Assembly: GCA_038237665.1 (NCBI GenBank)
Contig: JBBRYK010000022.1
Location: 1 to 36,630 of the forward strand
Direction of reading: 5' to 3'
Source of the DNA: JBBRYK01 sp038237665
GTDB lineage: Bacteria > Actinomycetota > Thermoleophilia > Gaiellales > Gaiellaceae
DNA: 36,630 nucleotides
The notes beneath the pieces were generated by a model. The model ran no database searches. It worked only from the letters and a program-made list of their open reading frames with translations, and was not told the DNA's origin. Below are positions 29,007-36,630 of this stretch, in pieces. Within the stretch, counting starts at the first letter, position 1. Each line of letters starts with the position of its first letter. A program made the translations under genes and the position numbers.

Positions 29007-32000
29007 TCAGGCCGCGCGACGCGCATCGAGTATAGCATCGACCAGCTCGATCGCTCCTTCGAACCCGTCACGGCGGAGGGACACCTCTCGTTTGGCCGAG
29101 GTGAAGACGGCGGTGTCGAGCCGTCCGCGCAGCTCGCGCAGCTCGCCTGAGCCGAGCAGGAGGGGGCCGACGGTGGCCCTGCCACCTCGGAAGACGAGGT
29201 AGTCCGCACCCAGCTCGGCCAGCTTGAGCTTCGCCTCCTGGATCGCGAACAGGTTCTCGACGGGATCGGGCAGGGGGCCGAAACGATCCTCGACCGACGC
29301 TCGCAGCTCGCGGACCTCGTCCTCACCCTCCGTCAGGGCGAGCCGGCGGTGCAGGTCGATCTTCAACGCCTCGCCCCCGATGTACGAGGCTGGCACGTAG
29401 GCGTCGACCTGGGCTTCGACCCGGACCGGCCGGACGGCCAGCCGGCGCTGGCCCGAGAGCTCGGCGACGGCCTCGTTCAACAGCTCGACGTACAGCTCGA
29501 ACCCGACCGCCGCGACATGGCCCGACTGCTCGGCGCCGAGCAGCTCCCCCGCCCCGCGGATCTCGAGGTCGCGCATGGCGATCTGGAAGCCGGCGCCGAG
29601 CTCGGTGTGATCGGCGAGGGTCGCCAGCCGCGCCCGCGCTTCCGGGGTCAGCTCGCTCGCTGCGGGATAGAAGAGGTAGGCGTGCGCGAGCAGATCCGAG
29701 CGGCCCACACGGCCGCGGATCTGGTACAGCTGGGCGAGCCCCAGCGTGTCGGCCCGCTCGACGATCAGCGTGTTCGCCTGGGGGATGTCGAGCCCCGACT
29801 CGATGATCGTCGTGGAGACGAGGACGTCGGCGTCGCCGCGCAGGAACGACATCATCCCCTCCTCCAGCTCGCGTTCACGCATCTGCCCGTGTGCGACGAG
29901 GAGGCGAAGTCCCGGGCACAGCTCCTGGAGCTTCCGTGCGGCGTCGTCGATCGTCTCGACGCGGTTGTGCAGATAGAACGACTGACCGCCGCGCGCATGC
30001 TCGCGCTCGAGGGCGATTTTGATCAGCTCCTCGTCGTACTCGCCGACGTGCGTGCGGATCGGCCGCCTTCCCTCGGGCGGCGTCTCGATCACCGAGATGT
30101 CCCGGAGGCCCGAGAGCGACATGTGCAGCGTGCGCGGAATCGGCGTCGCCGTCAGGGCCAGCACGTCGACCTCGAGTCGGAGGGAGCGCAGCAACTCCTT
30201 CTGCGCGACCCCGAAGCGCTGCTCCTCGTCGACGATCACGAGGCCGAGCTCCTTCGGGATCACGTCTCTGCTCAGGATGCGGTGCGTGCCGATGAGGACG
30301 TCCACCTTTCCCTCGGAGAAGTCGCGGAGGACGCGCTTCGCGTCGGCGGGGCGCCGGAACCGCGAAACCATTTCGACGTTGACCGGAAAGTCTCGATAGC
30401 GCTCTCGGAAGGTATTCCAGTGCTGCTGTGCCAGCACGGTCGTCGGCACCAGCATCAGGGTTTGCTTTCCGTTCAGCGCGACGGCGAATGCCGCTCGCAC
30501 CGCGACCTCGGTCTTGCCGAAGCCGACGTCGCCGCAGACGAGGCGGTCCATGGGGCGCGGGGCTTCGAGGTCTTCCTTGACCGCCTCGATCGCCTGTTGC
30601 TGGTGCTCCGTCTCCCGATACGGGAACTCGGCCTCGAGGCGTTCGAGCCACTCGCCCTTCAGGTCGTAGGCGACCCCCGGCGCCGTCTGGCGACGAGCGT
30701 AGAGAGCGATCAGCTCCCCGGCCAGCTCCCGGACCGACTCGCGCGCCCGGGCCTTGAGCAGGTGCCAGGCCTTGCCGCCCAGCTTCGAGAGGTTCGGCGA
30801 CTTCGCGTCGGCGCCGATGTAGCGCGAAACCTTGCCGATCTGCTCGTGCGGGACGTAGAGCCGGTCGTCGCCCTTGAACTCCAGGAAGAGGTAGTCGCGG
30901 GTGACTCCGGCGACCTCCTTCGTCTCGAAGCCGAGCAGCCGCCCGACCCCATGGTCCTCGTGGACGACGAAGTCGCCCGTCCGCAGCTCGGCAAACGACT
31001 GCAGGGCCCGGCCCAGACGGGCATCGGCTCGCGGCGGCCGCTTGCGGAAGACCTGTGTGTCGGGTAGGAGGACGAGGCCGAGCTCGCGCCAGACGAATCC
31101 GCGCCGGGCAGGGGTGACCGCGAAAAGGAGCGCTGCGTCGGGCGGCAATTCGTCTCCCGGCTCGAGCGTGCCCGCCTCGACGCGCCGGAGCAGGTTCTGC
31201 TGCCGCAGGGCTTCGCCGCGGTGCGGGAACGCGACAACGACCCGATGACCTGCACGGACGAAGGAGCCGAGCTCGTGCTCCGCCTCGGCGAGGCCGCGCG
31301 CGGTGAGGGCCGGCCGCTGCGCCTCGAACGCGAACGGCTGGCCGGACGGGAGTGGGTCGAGCTCGGCGGCGCCCGCGAGCGAGATCGGCTCGAGCGATTC
31401 CTCCGCCCAGACCTCTCGGACCTCGTCGGCCGACCAGACCAGGTCGACTGCCTGGACTGGCGCAACCAGGTCAGCTGGGGGAACCTCCCGGTTCCCCCAG
31501 ACCCCTTCCCCTGGTCCGCTCCGCGGACAGGCGGCTGCGCCGCCTCCCTTAGACGTGTCGTCTTTGGACAGGTCCACGGGAACCAGGTCAAGGCGCCTTT
31601 CGGCCGCTGGATACACCACTGCCCGCTCGACGTCGTGGAGCGCGCGCTGGGTGAAGGGCGAGAACGCGCGCAGGCTTTCGATCTCGTCGCCGAAGAGCTC
31701 GACGCGGAGCGGCTCGCGGCCGGTGGTGGGAAAGATGTCGATGAGCCCTCCTCGGACGGCAATCTGGCCGCGCGCCTCGACGCGTTCGACGCGCTCGTAG
31801 CCGGCCAGCGCCAGGTGCTCGACGAGCTCCTCGAGGCCGAGTGTGACCCCGGCCGAAAGCTCCAACGGCTCGGGCCGTTGATCGACCGGAGGCAGCCCCT
31901 CCGCGACCGCGGCGGCCGAGGCGGCGACCAGTCCTCCTCTCGCGAGTACGTCGAGCGCGCGCGCACGCTCGCCGACGAGGTGCGGCGGCGGTTCGAGCCC

Positions 32001-32270
32001 CGACTCCCAGTGCACGCCGCGGCTCGGGAGCAGCGCGACGCGCTCCTCGCCGAGGAACCAGCCGGCGGCCTCGGCGGCGTCGCGGGCGTCCGCGTCCTCG
32101 GGGAGCACGCACACGAGCGCGCGTCCGAGCCGTTCGTGGAGCGCGGCGAGGAGCAGCGGAAGCGCCGGCTCGGAGACACGCGCACGCGACGGCAGCGCCT
32201 CGGCGAAGGCCTCAAGGCGCTCGTGGGCGAGAAGCTCGCCGACGAACGGATGCAGTACCGGGCGGTCCAT
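29007..32270 (-). CDS. mfd: Transcription-repair coupling factor Mfd
   Basis: This 1087-residue protein strips stalled RNA polymerase and recruits the UvrABC excision system. It has an N-terminal UvrB-like region, the RNA-polymerase-interacting domain around residue 427 (GDFVVHEDHGVGRLLG), the helicase core with Walker A GDVGFGKTE (about 577) and VDEEQRFG (about 678), RIGR-type motif QIRGRVGRSD, and a C-terminal TRCF domain. An insertion at about residues 239-265, in the UvrB-like region, is encoded by a palindromic element. ATG at 32270 lies about 35 nt downstream of a TACACT box (32306-32311, minus strand) that faces the cyclase-like gene's promoter. Confidence 0.96.
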   Translation of the reverse strand: MDRPVLHPFVGELLAHERLEAFAEALPSRARVSEPALPLLLAALHERLGRALVCVLPEDADARDAAEAAGWFLGEERVALLPSRGVHWESGLEPPPHLVGERARALDVLARGGLVAASAAAVAEGLPPVDQRPEPLELSAGVTLGLEELVEHLALAGYERVERVEARGQIAVRGGLIDIFPTTGREPLRVELFGDEIESLRAFSPFTQRALHDVERAVVYPAAERRLDLVPVDLSKDDTSKGGGAAACPRSGPGEGVWGNREVPPADLVAPVQAVDLVWSADEVREVWAEESLEPISLAGAAELDPLPSGQPFAFEAQRPALTARGLAEAEHELGSFVRAGHRVVVAFPHRGEALRQQNLLRRVEAGTLEPGDELPPDAALLFAVTPARRGFVWRELGLVLLPDTQVFRKRPPRADARLGRALQSFAELRTGDFVVHEDHGVGRLLGFETKEVAGVTRDYLFLEFKGDDRLYVPHEQIGKVSRYIGADAKSPNLSKLGGKAWHLLKARARESVRELAGELIALYARRQTAPGVAYDLKGEWLERLEAEFPYRETEHQQQAIEAVKEDLEAPRPMDRLVCGDVGFGKTEVAVRAAFAVALNGKQTLMLVPTTVLAQQHWNTFRERYRDFPVNVEMVSRFRRPADAKRVLRDFSEGKVDVLIGTHRILSRDVIPKELGLVIVDEEQRFGVAQKELLRSLRLEVDVLALTATPIPRTLHMSLSGLRDISVIETPPEGRRPIRTHVGEYDEELIKIALEREHARGGQSFYLHNRVETIDDAARKLQELCPGLRLLVAHGQMRERELEEGMMSFLRGDADVLVSTTIIESGLDIPQANTLIVERADTLGLAQLYQIRGRVGRSDLLAHAYLFYPAASELTPEARARLATLADHTELGAGFQIAMRDLEIRGAGELLGAEQSGHVAAVGFELYVELLNEAVAELSGQRRLAVRPVRVEAQVDAYVPASYIGGEALKIDLHRRLALTEGEDEVRELRASVEDRFGPLPDPVENLFAIQEAKLKLAELGADYLVFRGGRATVGPLLLGSGELRELRGRLDTAVFTSAKREVSLRRDGFEGAIELVDAILDARRAA
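31475..31552. repeat. Palindromic element inserted in frame in mfd
   Basis: Three perfect hairpins stand in a row: CTGGGGGAACC/GGTTCCCCCAG (31475-31485 with 31490-31500, 4-nt loop), GTCCGC-TCC-GCGGAC (31514-31528) and AGGCGGC-TGC-GCCGCCT (31529-31545). The block encodes a Gly/Pro-rich stretch of Mfd (GGGAAACPRSGPGEGVWGNR) that the family does not share. The arrangement resembles Rickettsia palindromic elements, which enter coding genes without breaking the frame. Outer edges are approximate. Confidence 0.7.
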
Positions 32271-32322
32271 GACGAAAGGCGAAACCGGGCGGTTCCGCTC
32301 CCGACAGTGTAGAAACGGGTTG

Positions 32323-32895
32323 ATGCCCGGCCGCGACGAGCTCGAGCAGCTGCTGGACGAGATCCTCGATCAGCCGCGGCGCCGCAAGCGGCTGGAAGCC
32401 CAGATCGAGGAAACGTTCGTCGGCGACCGGGCGGTGCTCGTGCTGGACATGACCGGCTTCTCACGGACGACGCAGGCGCACGGGATCGTCGCGTTCCTCC
32501 TGCAGACGCGGCGGCTGCGCCGAATCGCCGATCCGGTCGTCGCAGACCGGCGCGGGGACGTGATCAAGGCCGAGGCCGACAACCTCTTCTGCCTCTTCCC
32601 CTCCTCCGACGACGCGTTCGCTGCCGCCGGCCAGATCCTGGCGACCTTGCCTCGAGGGGTCTACGCCTCGATCGGGATCGGCTACGGCCCGATGCTGCTG
32701 GTCGGCGACGACGACATGCTCGGGAACGAGGTCAACCTCGCTTCGAAGCTCGGCGAGGACGTGGCCGACGACGGCGAGATCCTGCTCACCGAGGCGGCGT
32801 ACGCCGGGTTGAGCGAGCCGGGCGGCCTGGAAGAGCGGATGATCTCGATCTCCGGGCTCGAGCTTCGCCACTTCGCCGCCGTCATTCCGCGCTAG
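32323..32895 (+). CDS. Stand-alone class III nucleotidyl cyclase-homology domain protein
   Basis: This 190-residue protein has a short helical N-terminus (about 1-35) and a cyclase-homology domain. AVLVLDMTGFS carries the first metal Asp, IKAEADNLFCLFPS the second, ASIGIGYGP follows, and NEVNLASKLGEDV is the transition-state region, where the usual Arg after NLA is Lys. No sensor, HAMP or membrane segment is fused to it. Activity with ATP or GTP cannot be judged; the Arg-to-Lys change may reduce it. ATG at 32323 fits a TAGAAA box 7 nt upstream. The stop overlaps pth convergently by 4 nt. Confidence 0.82.
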   Translation: MPGRDELEQLLDEILDQPRRRKRLEAQIEETFVGDRAVLVLDMTGFSRTTQAHGIVAFLLQTRRLRRIADPVVADRRGDVIKAEADNLFCLFPSSDDAFAAAGQILATLPRGVYASIGIGYGPMLLVGDDDMLGNEVNLASKLGEDVADDGEILLTEAAYAGLSEPGGLEERMISISGLELRHFAAVIPR

Positions 32896-33485
32896 TTGAA
32901 GCGCTGCTGCGCCACGTCCAAACCGTCGGTGGCGATCGTCTCGACCGCGTCGGCGGCACGACCGACCAGCGCGTCGACGTCGGTGAGCTCGTCGAAGTTG
33001 GAGAGGACGTAGTCGGCGACGGGCCGTGGGTCTCCCCGCTCCGGCCGGCCGACGCCGATCCGGAGCCGGAGGAAGTCCTGGGTGCCGAGCGCCTGCGCGA
33101 TCGAGCGCAACCCGTTGTGGCCGGCAAGGCCGCCGCCCAGGCGTGCCTGGAGACGTCCGGCTTCGAGGTCGACATCGTCGTGCAGGACGAGGAGTGACTC
33201 CGGCGCCACCTTGAAGAACCGCGCGGCCACCGCGAGCGAGCGCCCCGACTCGTTCATGTACGTCTCGGGCTTGAGGAGAGCCAGACGCAGGTCGCCTGCG
33301 CGCACCTCGGCGAGCTGTCCGGAGAACTTGCCCCGAAACGAGCCGCCGTGCCGCCGGGCGAGTTCGTCCGCCACCATCCAGCCCACGTTGTGGCGGTTCC
33401 GCGCATACTCGCGGCCGGGGTTGCCGAGACCGGCGACGAGCAGGTCGAGCGTCGAGGCAGACTCGCCCCGACGGAAGAGGCGCAT
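32892..33485 (-). CDS. pth: Peptidyl-tRNA hydrolase
   Basis: This 197-residue Pth cleaves peptidyl-tRNAs released during translation. Catalytic and substrate residues are in place: Asn22 in GLGNPGREYARNRHNVG, His32, Asn78 in YMNESG, Asp103 in LHDDVDL and Asn124 in GHNGLRS. ATG at 33485 is immediately preceded by the end of a long inverted-repeat element that fills the gap to rplY; the only ribosome-site candidate is a weak AGG within that repeat. The rplY-pth order is the standard one. Confidence 0.95.
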   Translation of the reverse strand: MRLFRRGESASTLDLLVAGLGNPGREYARNRHNVGWMVADELARRHGGSFRGKFSGQLAEVRAGDLRLALLKPETYMNESGRSLAVAARFFKVAPESLLVLHDDVDLEAGRLQARLGGGLAGHNGLRSIAQALGTQDFLRLRIGVGRPERGDPRPVADYVLSNFDELTDVDALVGRAADAVETIATDGLDVAQQRFN

Positions 33486-33654
33486 CTAGATGCCTGTTCG
33501 GAAATTCGCGCTTCGGCGCGGGTGGTCCAGACCAAGCAGGGCACCGCGGCCGTTCGTCGTTCGCAACGGAGTTACGGGCGACGAACGGACGTGCTGATCC
33601 TGCGCCGCGTCTGGGCCAGCCGCGGCAACCGGGAATTTCCGATCAGGCATTTAG
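33486..33654. repeat. 169-bp element with 22-bp terminal inverted repeats (MITE-like or long hairpin)
   Basis: The ends match as inverted repeats with 2 mismatches in 22: CTAGATGCCTGTTCGGAAATTC at one end (33486-33507) and CTARATGCCTGWTCGG-type sequence at the other (33633-33654, opposite strand). Inside, CCGTTCGTCG (33550-33559) and CGACGAACGG (33579-33588) form a perfect 10-bp stem around a 19-nt loop, and the arms between are partly complementary (both carry TGGYCCAGAC). The right end contains the rplY stop codon; the left end touches the pth start codon. No ORF of note lies inside. Confidence 0.75.
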
Positions 33655-34346
33655 CCCTCGGTCGTCTCGGGCTCGGCGGCGGACTCTTCGCCGGCTTCGC
33701 CGGCCGCCTCGCCCTCGGGAGCCTCTTCGCCCTCGGGCACTTCGCCCTCTTCTAGCTCTTCGGGCTCCGGCTCGACGATGCGGGTCGGCATCGTCACGGT
33801 CGCGATCACGGTCTCCGGATCGTCGAGGTACGTTGCGCCCTCGCGCTGCGGCAGGTCGGAGACGCGCAGGGTGTCGCCGATCGCCATCTCGCTGACGTCG
33901 AGCTCGAGCCGGTCGGGCATCTCCATCGGCAGCGCCTCGACGGTGATCTCGCGGCCCATCTGGGAAAGAACTCCGCCTTCCTTCGAGCCGATCGCCTCCC
34001 CGATCAGCTCGACGATGACCGCCGACTGGATCGGCTGGTCGAGGCGAACCTCCTGAAGGTCGATGTGGATCAGCTTCCCCTTCACCGGATCCCGCTGGTA
34101 CTCCTTGACGATCGAGGCGTGGGTGGTCTTCTCGCCCTCGAGGACGACGTCGAGGATCGCGTGCAGACCGTGGCCCCCGGTCAGGACGCGGCGTAGCTCA
34201 CGCTCCGGGACGGAAATCGCGTGCGGGGCCTTCCCGCTGCCGTAGAGGACGCCCGGGATCAGGCCCTGGCGCCGCAGGCGCCGCGACTCGGCGGAGCCGG
34301 GATGCTCGCGCTCGCGCACCTCCAGACGGATTCGCTCTCCAGCCAC
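33651..34346 (-). CDS. rplY: Large-subunit ribosomal protein bL25 (Ctc form)
   Basis: This 231-residue protein has an N-terminal L25 5S rRNA-binding domain (about 1-95, LRRQGLIPGVLYGSGKAP and VKEYQRDPVKGKLIHIDL), the TL5/CTC C-terminal domain (about 100-190, GGVLSQMGREITVEALP and DLPQREGATYLDDPE), and a very acidic tail of alternating Glu/Pro/Gly. GTG at 34346 follows TACACT (34355-34360, minus strand) by 8 nt, so it is leaderless. Its TAA stop (33651-33653) lies in the terminal repeat of the adjacent element; the last residues may therefore be element-derived or trimmed. Confidence 0.95.
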   Translation of the reverse strand: MAGERIRLEVREREHPGSAESRRLRRQGLIPGVLYGSGKAPHAISVPERELRRVLTGGHGLHAILDVVLEGEKTTHASIVKEYQRDPVKGKLIHIDLQEVRLDQPIQSAVIVELIGEAIGSKEGGVLSQMGREITVEALPMEMPDRLELDVSEMAIGDTLRVSDLPQREGATYLDDPETVIATVTMPTRIVEPEPEELEEGEVPEGEEAPEGEAAGEAGEESAAEPETTEG

Positions 34347-34369
34347 GGCGCGGAAGTGTAGCCGGACGG

Positions 34370-35422
34370 CTAGAAGAGCTGGTTCTCTCCGCCGAAGATG
34401 GCGGAAACCGATTCATCGGAGAAGACGTTCATGATCGTCTCCGCGAGCAGCACGGAGACGGGGAGCACCGTCATCGTCGGCGGCCGGCGGGTGATGTCGA
34501 TCGGAACCGTGTCCGTGACGACGATGCCGGACAGGCCCGAGTCGTGCAAGCGCTCGAGCGCATCACCGCAGAAGAGCCCGTGCGTGGCGAAGACCCAGAC
34601 CGCCTTTGCACCGTGCTCCTTCAAGACCTCCACGTTCGCCAGCAGCGTTCCGCCGGTCATGATCACGTCGTCGCCCACGATCGCGATCTTGTCCTTCACG
34701 CGACCCGTGACCTCGGTGACCGCGACGTGGTCGTGGGTCGGCCGGGTCTTGTGCATGACGGCGAAATCGGCCTCGATCATCTCGGCGAACCGTGCCGCCA
34801 TCTTCGCGCGGCCGGCATCCGGCGAGACGGAAACGACATCGCTCCCGGTCAGCCCTAGATCCCGGAAGTGCAGCGCAAAGAGCGGCAGCGCGGTCATGTG
34901 GTCGACGGGGATCGTGAAGAAGCCCTGGATCTGGCCGGCGTGCAGATCCATCGTCAGCACGCGGTCGGCGCCCGCCAGCTGGAGCATGTCGGCCACGAGC
35001 CGGGCCGTGATCGGCTCGCGAGGCTTCGCCTTGCGATCCTGCCGCGCATAGGGGAAGAGCGGTACGACCGCGGTGATGCGTTTAGCGGACGCGAGTTTCG
35101 CCGCCTGGATCATGACCAGGAGCTCCATCAGGTTCTTGTCGACCGGTGCGCAGCCGGTCTGGACGAGGAAGATGTCCGCACCGCGGATCGACTCGTGATA
35201 GCGGCAGTACGTCTCGTCGTTGGCGAACGTGCCGAGCTCGACCTCCCCCAGCTCGACCTCCAGCTTCCTGGCGATCGCGCTGGCGAGGTCCGGGTGGGAG
35301 CGCCCGGCGAACACCATCAGGCGCTTTTGCGGACCGCGCTCGATCCAGTGGCCCGGCTTCACCGCCGGTCGCTCCGTCGCCTCTTCGAGGCCCGGGAGCC
35401 GAGTCAGCTCAGTCGTCGCCAT
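34370..35422 (-). CDS. prs: Ribose-phosphate pyrophosphokinase (PRPP synthetase)
   Basis: This 350-residue enzyme makes PRPP from ribose 5-phosphate and ATP for nucleotide, His and Trp synthesis. Landmarks are FAGRSHPDLASAIARKL, FANDETYCRYHESIRG, PYARQDRKAKPREPITA, the divalent-cation region RVLTMDLHAGQIQGFF, VSPDAGRAKMA and the PRPP loop IVGDDVIMTGGTL. The third acidic residue of that loop (usually DDxxDT) is Met here. About 30 extra residues precede the usual start. ATG at 35422 overlaps glmU by 14 bp. Upstream glmU and downstream rplY-pth reproduce the common bacterial order. Confidence 0.95.
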   Translation of the reverse strand: MATTELTRLPGLEEATERPAVKPGHWIERGPQKRLMVFAGRSHPDLASAIARKLEVELGEVELGTFANDETYCRYHESIRGADIFLVQTGCAPVDKNLMELLVMIQAAKLASAKRITAVVPLFPYARQDRKAKPREPITARLVADMLQLAGADRVLTMDLHAGQIQGFFTIPVDHMTALPLFALHFRDLGLTGSDVVSVSPDAGRAKMAARFAEMIEADFAVMHKTRPTHDHVAVTEVTGRVKDKIAIVGDDVIMTGGTLLANVEVLKEHGAKAVWVFATHGLFCGDALERLHDSGLSGIVVTDTVPIDITRRPPTMTVLPVSVLLAETIMNVFSDESVSAIFGGENQLF

Positions 35423-36630
35423 GTCGCTCGTAGACCCAGTTCTCCTTCGTGATCTGGCGCGGCGGGAAGCCCGCGAGCGCTCCGGCCGGAACATCTTCAG
35501 TTATCACCGTTCCCGGGAAGATCCATGCGTGGTCGCCGACCGTGACCGGCGCCTTGAACGTATTGTCGACACCGGTCCTGACGTTGCTTCCGATCGTCGT
35601 TCGACCCTTCGGCACTCCGGGCTCGTGGGAGAAGTTGGCCGTCACGTTCCCCGCTGCGATGTTCGTATCGTCACCGACGTCGGCATCGCCCACGTAGGAG
35701 AGGTGCGGCACCTTGGAGCGCGCGCCGATACGCGAGTTCTTGATCTCCACGAATGTCCCCGCCTTCGCCTCGTCTTCGAGAACGGTGCCGGGTCGAACGT
35801 AACAGAACGGGCCGAGCGTCGCGCGCGCTCCGATCGCAGCGTCGACGATGACCGTGTGCGAGCCGATCTCGGCCCCCGCCGCGACCTTCGTTGCGCCCCG
35901 CAGGACGGTGAAGGGGTGGACGGTGACGTCCGGCGCGAGCTCGACCGAGGCGTCGATCCAGGCGGTCTTCGGATCGATGATGGTGACGCCCGCGAGCATG
36001 TGCTGTTCATTGATCCGGTCGCGGAGGACGGCCCCGGCGGCCGCGAGCTCCGCACGGGTGTTGACCCCGATCGGCGCGACCGCGTCGGGCGAGCGGTAGG
36101 CGGCCGCCCGCCCGCCTCCTGCGACGATCCGCTCGATCGTGTCGGTGAGGTACAGCTCGCCCTGCGCGTTGTCGTCGCCGATCTGACCCAGGGCGCGCCA
36201 GAGATCCTCCGCGCGAAAGACATAGATCGAGGAGTTGAGCTCGGGAATTGCGCGCTGCTCGGGGCTTGCATCCTTTGCCTCGACGATCGACTGGACGGAA
36301 CCGTCTTCCGCGCGGACGATGCGCCCGTACGGCAGCGGCTGGTCGGGCTCGAAGCTGAGAATCGTGACGGCCGCTCCACCGCGGCGATGCTCCTCAACGA
36401 GCCCGCGGAGGAGGTCGACGCCGAGCATCGGCGCTGCGCCGTCGAGGACGAGCACGTCGCCGTCGACGCCCTCGAGTGCGTCCCGGGCAGCGGCGACCGC
36501 ATCTCCGGTTCCTCGCGGCTCGGCCTGCACGGCGATTTGGACACCGTCGAAGCGCTCCTCGGAGGTTGGCGCGACGACGAGCACGATCCTCTCCGGTTCG
36601 AGGCCGCCAGCCGCGTCGAGCACCCAGTCG
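35409..36630 (-). CDS. glmU: Bifunctional UDP-GlcNAc pyrophosphorylase / GlcN-1-P acetyltransferase (5' end outside window)
   Basis: The visible part begins DWVLDAAGGLEPERIVLV, so the LxAGxGTRM opening lies beyond the right edge. The uridyltransferase domain shows EPRGTGDAV, LPYGRIVR, EAKDASPEQ and PIGVNTRAELA. The left-handed beta-helix acetyltransferase domain shows GSHTVIVDAAIGARATLGPF, YVRPGTVL, FVEIKNSRIG, HLSYVGDADVGDDTNIAAG and IFPGTVITEDVP. It makes UDP-GlcNAc for peptidoglycan. The family motif GDxPL, whose Asp binds magnesium, reads DGAAPML here, which is unexpected in an essential enzyme. It overlaps prs by 14 bp. Confidence 0.95.
   Translation of the reverse strand, partial: DWVLDAAGGLEPERIVLVVAPTSEERFDGVQIAVQAEPRGTGDAVAAARDALEGVDGDVLVLDGAAPMLGVDLLRGLVEEHRRGGAAVTILSFEPDQPLPYGRIVRAEDGSVQSIVEAKDASPEQRAIPELNSSIYVFRAEDLWRALGQIGDDNAQGELYLTDTIERIVAGGGRAAAYRSPDAVAPIGVNTRAELAAAGAVLRDRINEQHMLAGVTIIDPKTAWIDASVELAPDVTVHPFTVLRGATKVAAGAEIGSHTVIVDAAIGARATLGPFCYVRPGTVLEDEAKAGTFVEIKNSRIGARSKVPHLSYVGDADVGDDTNIAAGNVTANFSHEPGVPKGRTTIGSNVRTGVDNTFKAPVTVGDHAWIFPGTVITEDVPAGALAGFPPRQITKENWVYERHGDD

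Noticed and set aside
29349..32312. Long plus-strand open frames opposite mfd
   Set aside because: Antisense shadows of the Mfd coding sequence with no family motifs.
33541..33600. Possible tRNA or small RNA gene between rplY and pth
   Set aside because: There is no cloverleaf, no GGTTCGAATCC-type T arm and no CCA-end context; the pairing is better explained by the long inverted repeat.
34370..35422. Loss of function in PRPP synthetase from DDVIMTGGT
   Set aside because: Substitution of the third acidic residue in the PRPP loop occurs in some active Prs classes, so this alone does not suggest a defect.

Overview
The window is GC-rich (roughly two thirds G+C by eye) bacterial chromosome. The gene set points to a deep-branching actinobacterium, most likely Thermoleophilia/Gaiellales. 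Pointers are the mazG-eno-pyk-divIC-DUF501 string, the glmU-prs-rplY-pth-mfd string, an actinobacterial-type LexA box, a 7Fe ferredoxin, many GTG starts and pervasive leaderless promoters. This placement is inferred from family knowledge; no 16S rRNA is present. I found no rRNA, tRNA or CRISPR array.

Layout. 1-139: end of an IS630-like insertion sequence. 137-951: two tandem secreted cupredoxins. 1013-2181: two paralogous metallo-beta-lactamase-fold proteins with eroded metal sites. 2204-4172: DJ-1/PfpI protein and a CorC/HlyC CBS membrane protein. 4228-5832: a broken MBL hydrolase and a SplB-like radical SAM gene, divergent across a LexA box. 5863-7369: response regulator, histidine kinase and a 59-residue protein. 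7410-8820: translational T-box riboswitch and a short archaeal-type AspRS. 8817-13809: lipoprotein, flavoprotein, VOC protein, small orphan regulators, anti-sigma factor, ferredoxin and DUF309. 13806-17452: an operon with start/stop overlaps: GDPD remnant, L,D-transpeptidase, TlpA, CcmH, CcdA, secreted protein (cytochrome c maturation and cell wall). 17486-20212: multi-GAF PP2C phosphatase. 20270-22571: small membrane, zinc-ribbon, PAP2 and HTH-receiver genes. 22618-36630: mostly minus-strand housekeeping genes, in transcription order glmU, prs, rplY, pth, mfd, parvulin lipoprotein, mazG, eno, a remnant, pyk, divIC, DUF501 and two small genes; the cyclase-domain gene at 32323-32895 lies on the plus strand between pth and mfd.

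About twenty genes lack a Shine-Dalgarno sequence but have a TANNNT-like -10 box ending 6-9 nt before the start codon, so leaderless mRNAs appear to be the default. The notable exception is aspS, whose long leader folds as a T-box with the ribosome site in a mutually exclusive sequestrator.

Most unusual observations: (a) a roughly 80-bp triple-hairpin palindromic element inserted in frame in mfd, like Rickettsia palindromic elements; (b) a 169-bp element with 22-bp terminal inverted repeats filling the rplY-pth gap and supplying the rplY stop codon; (c) the T-box on aspS; (d) the LexA box overlapping two back-to-back promoters; (e) three broken genes (MBL, GDPD, eno-adjacent gene) that keep their ends but have lost internal segments; (f) a structured region with a possible three-way junction between pyk and divIC.
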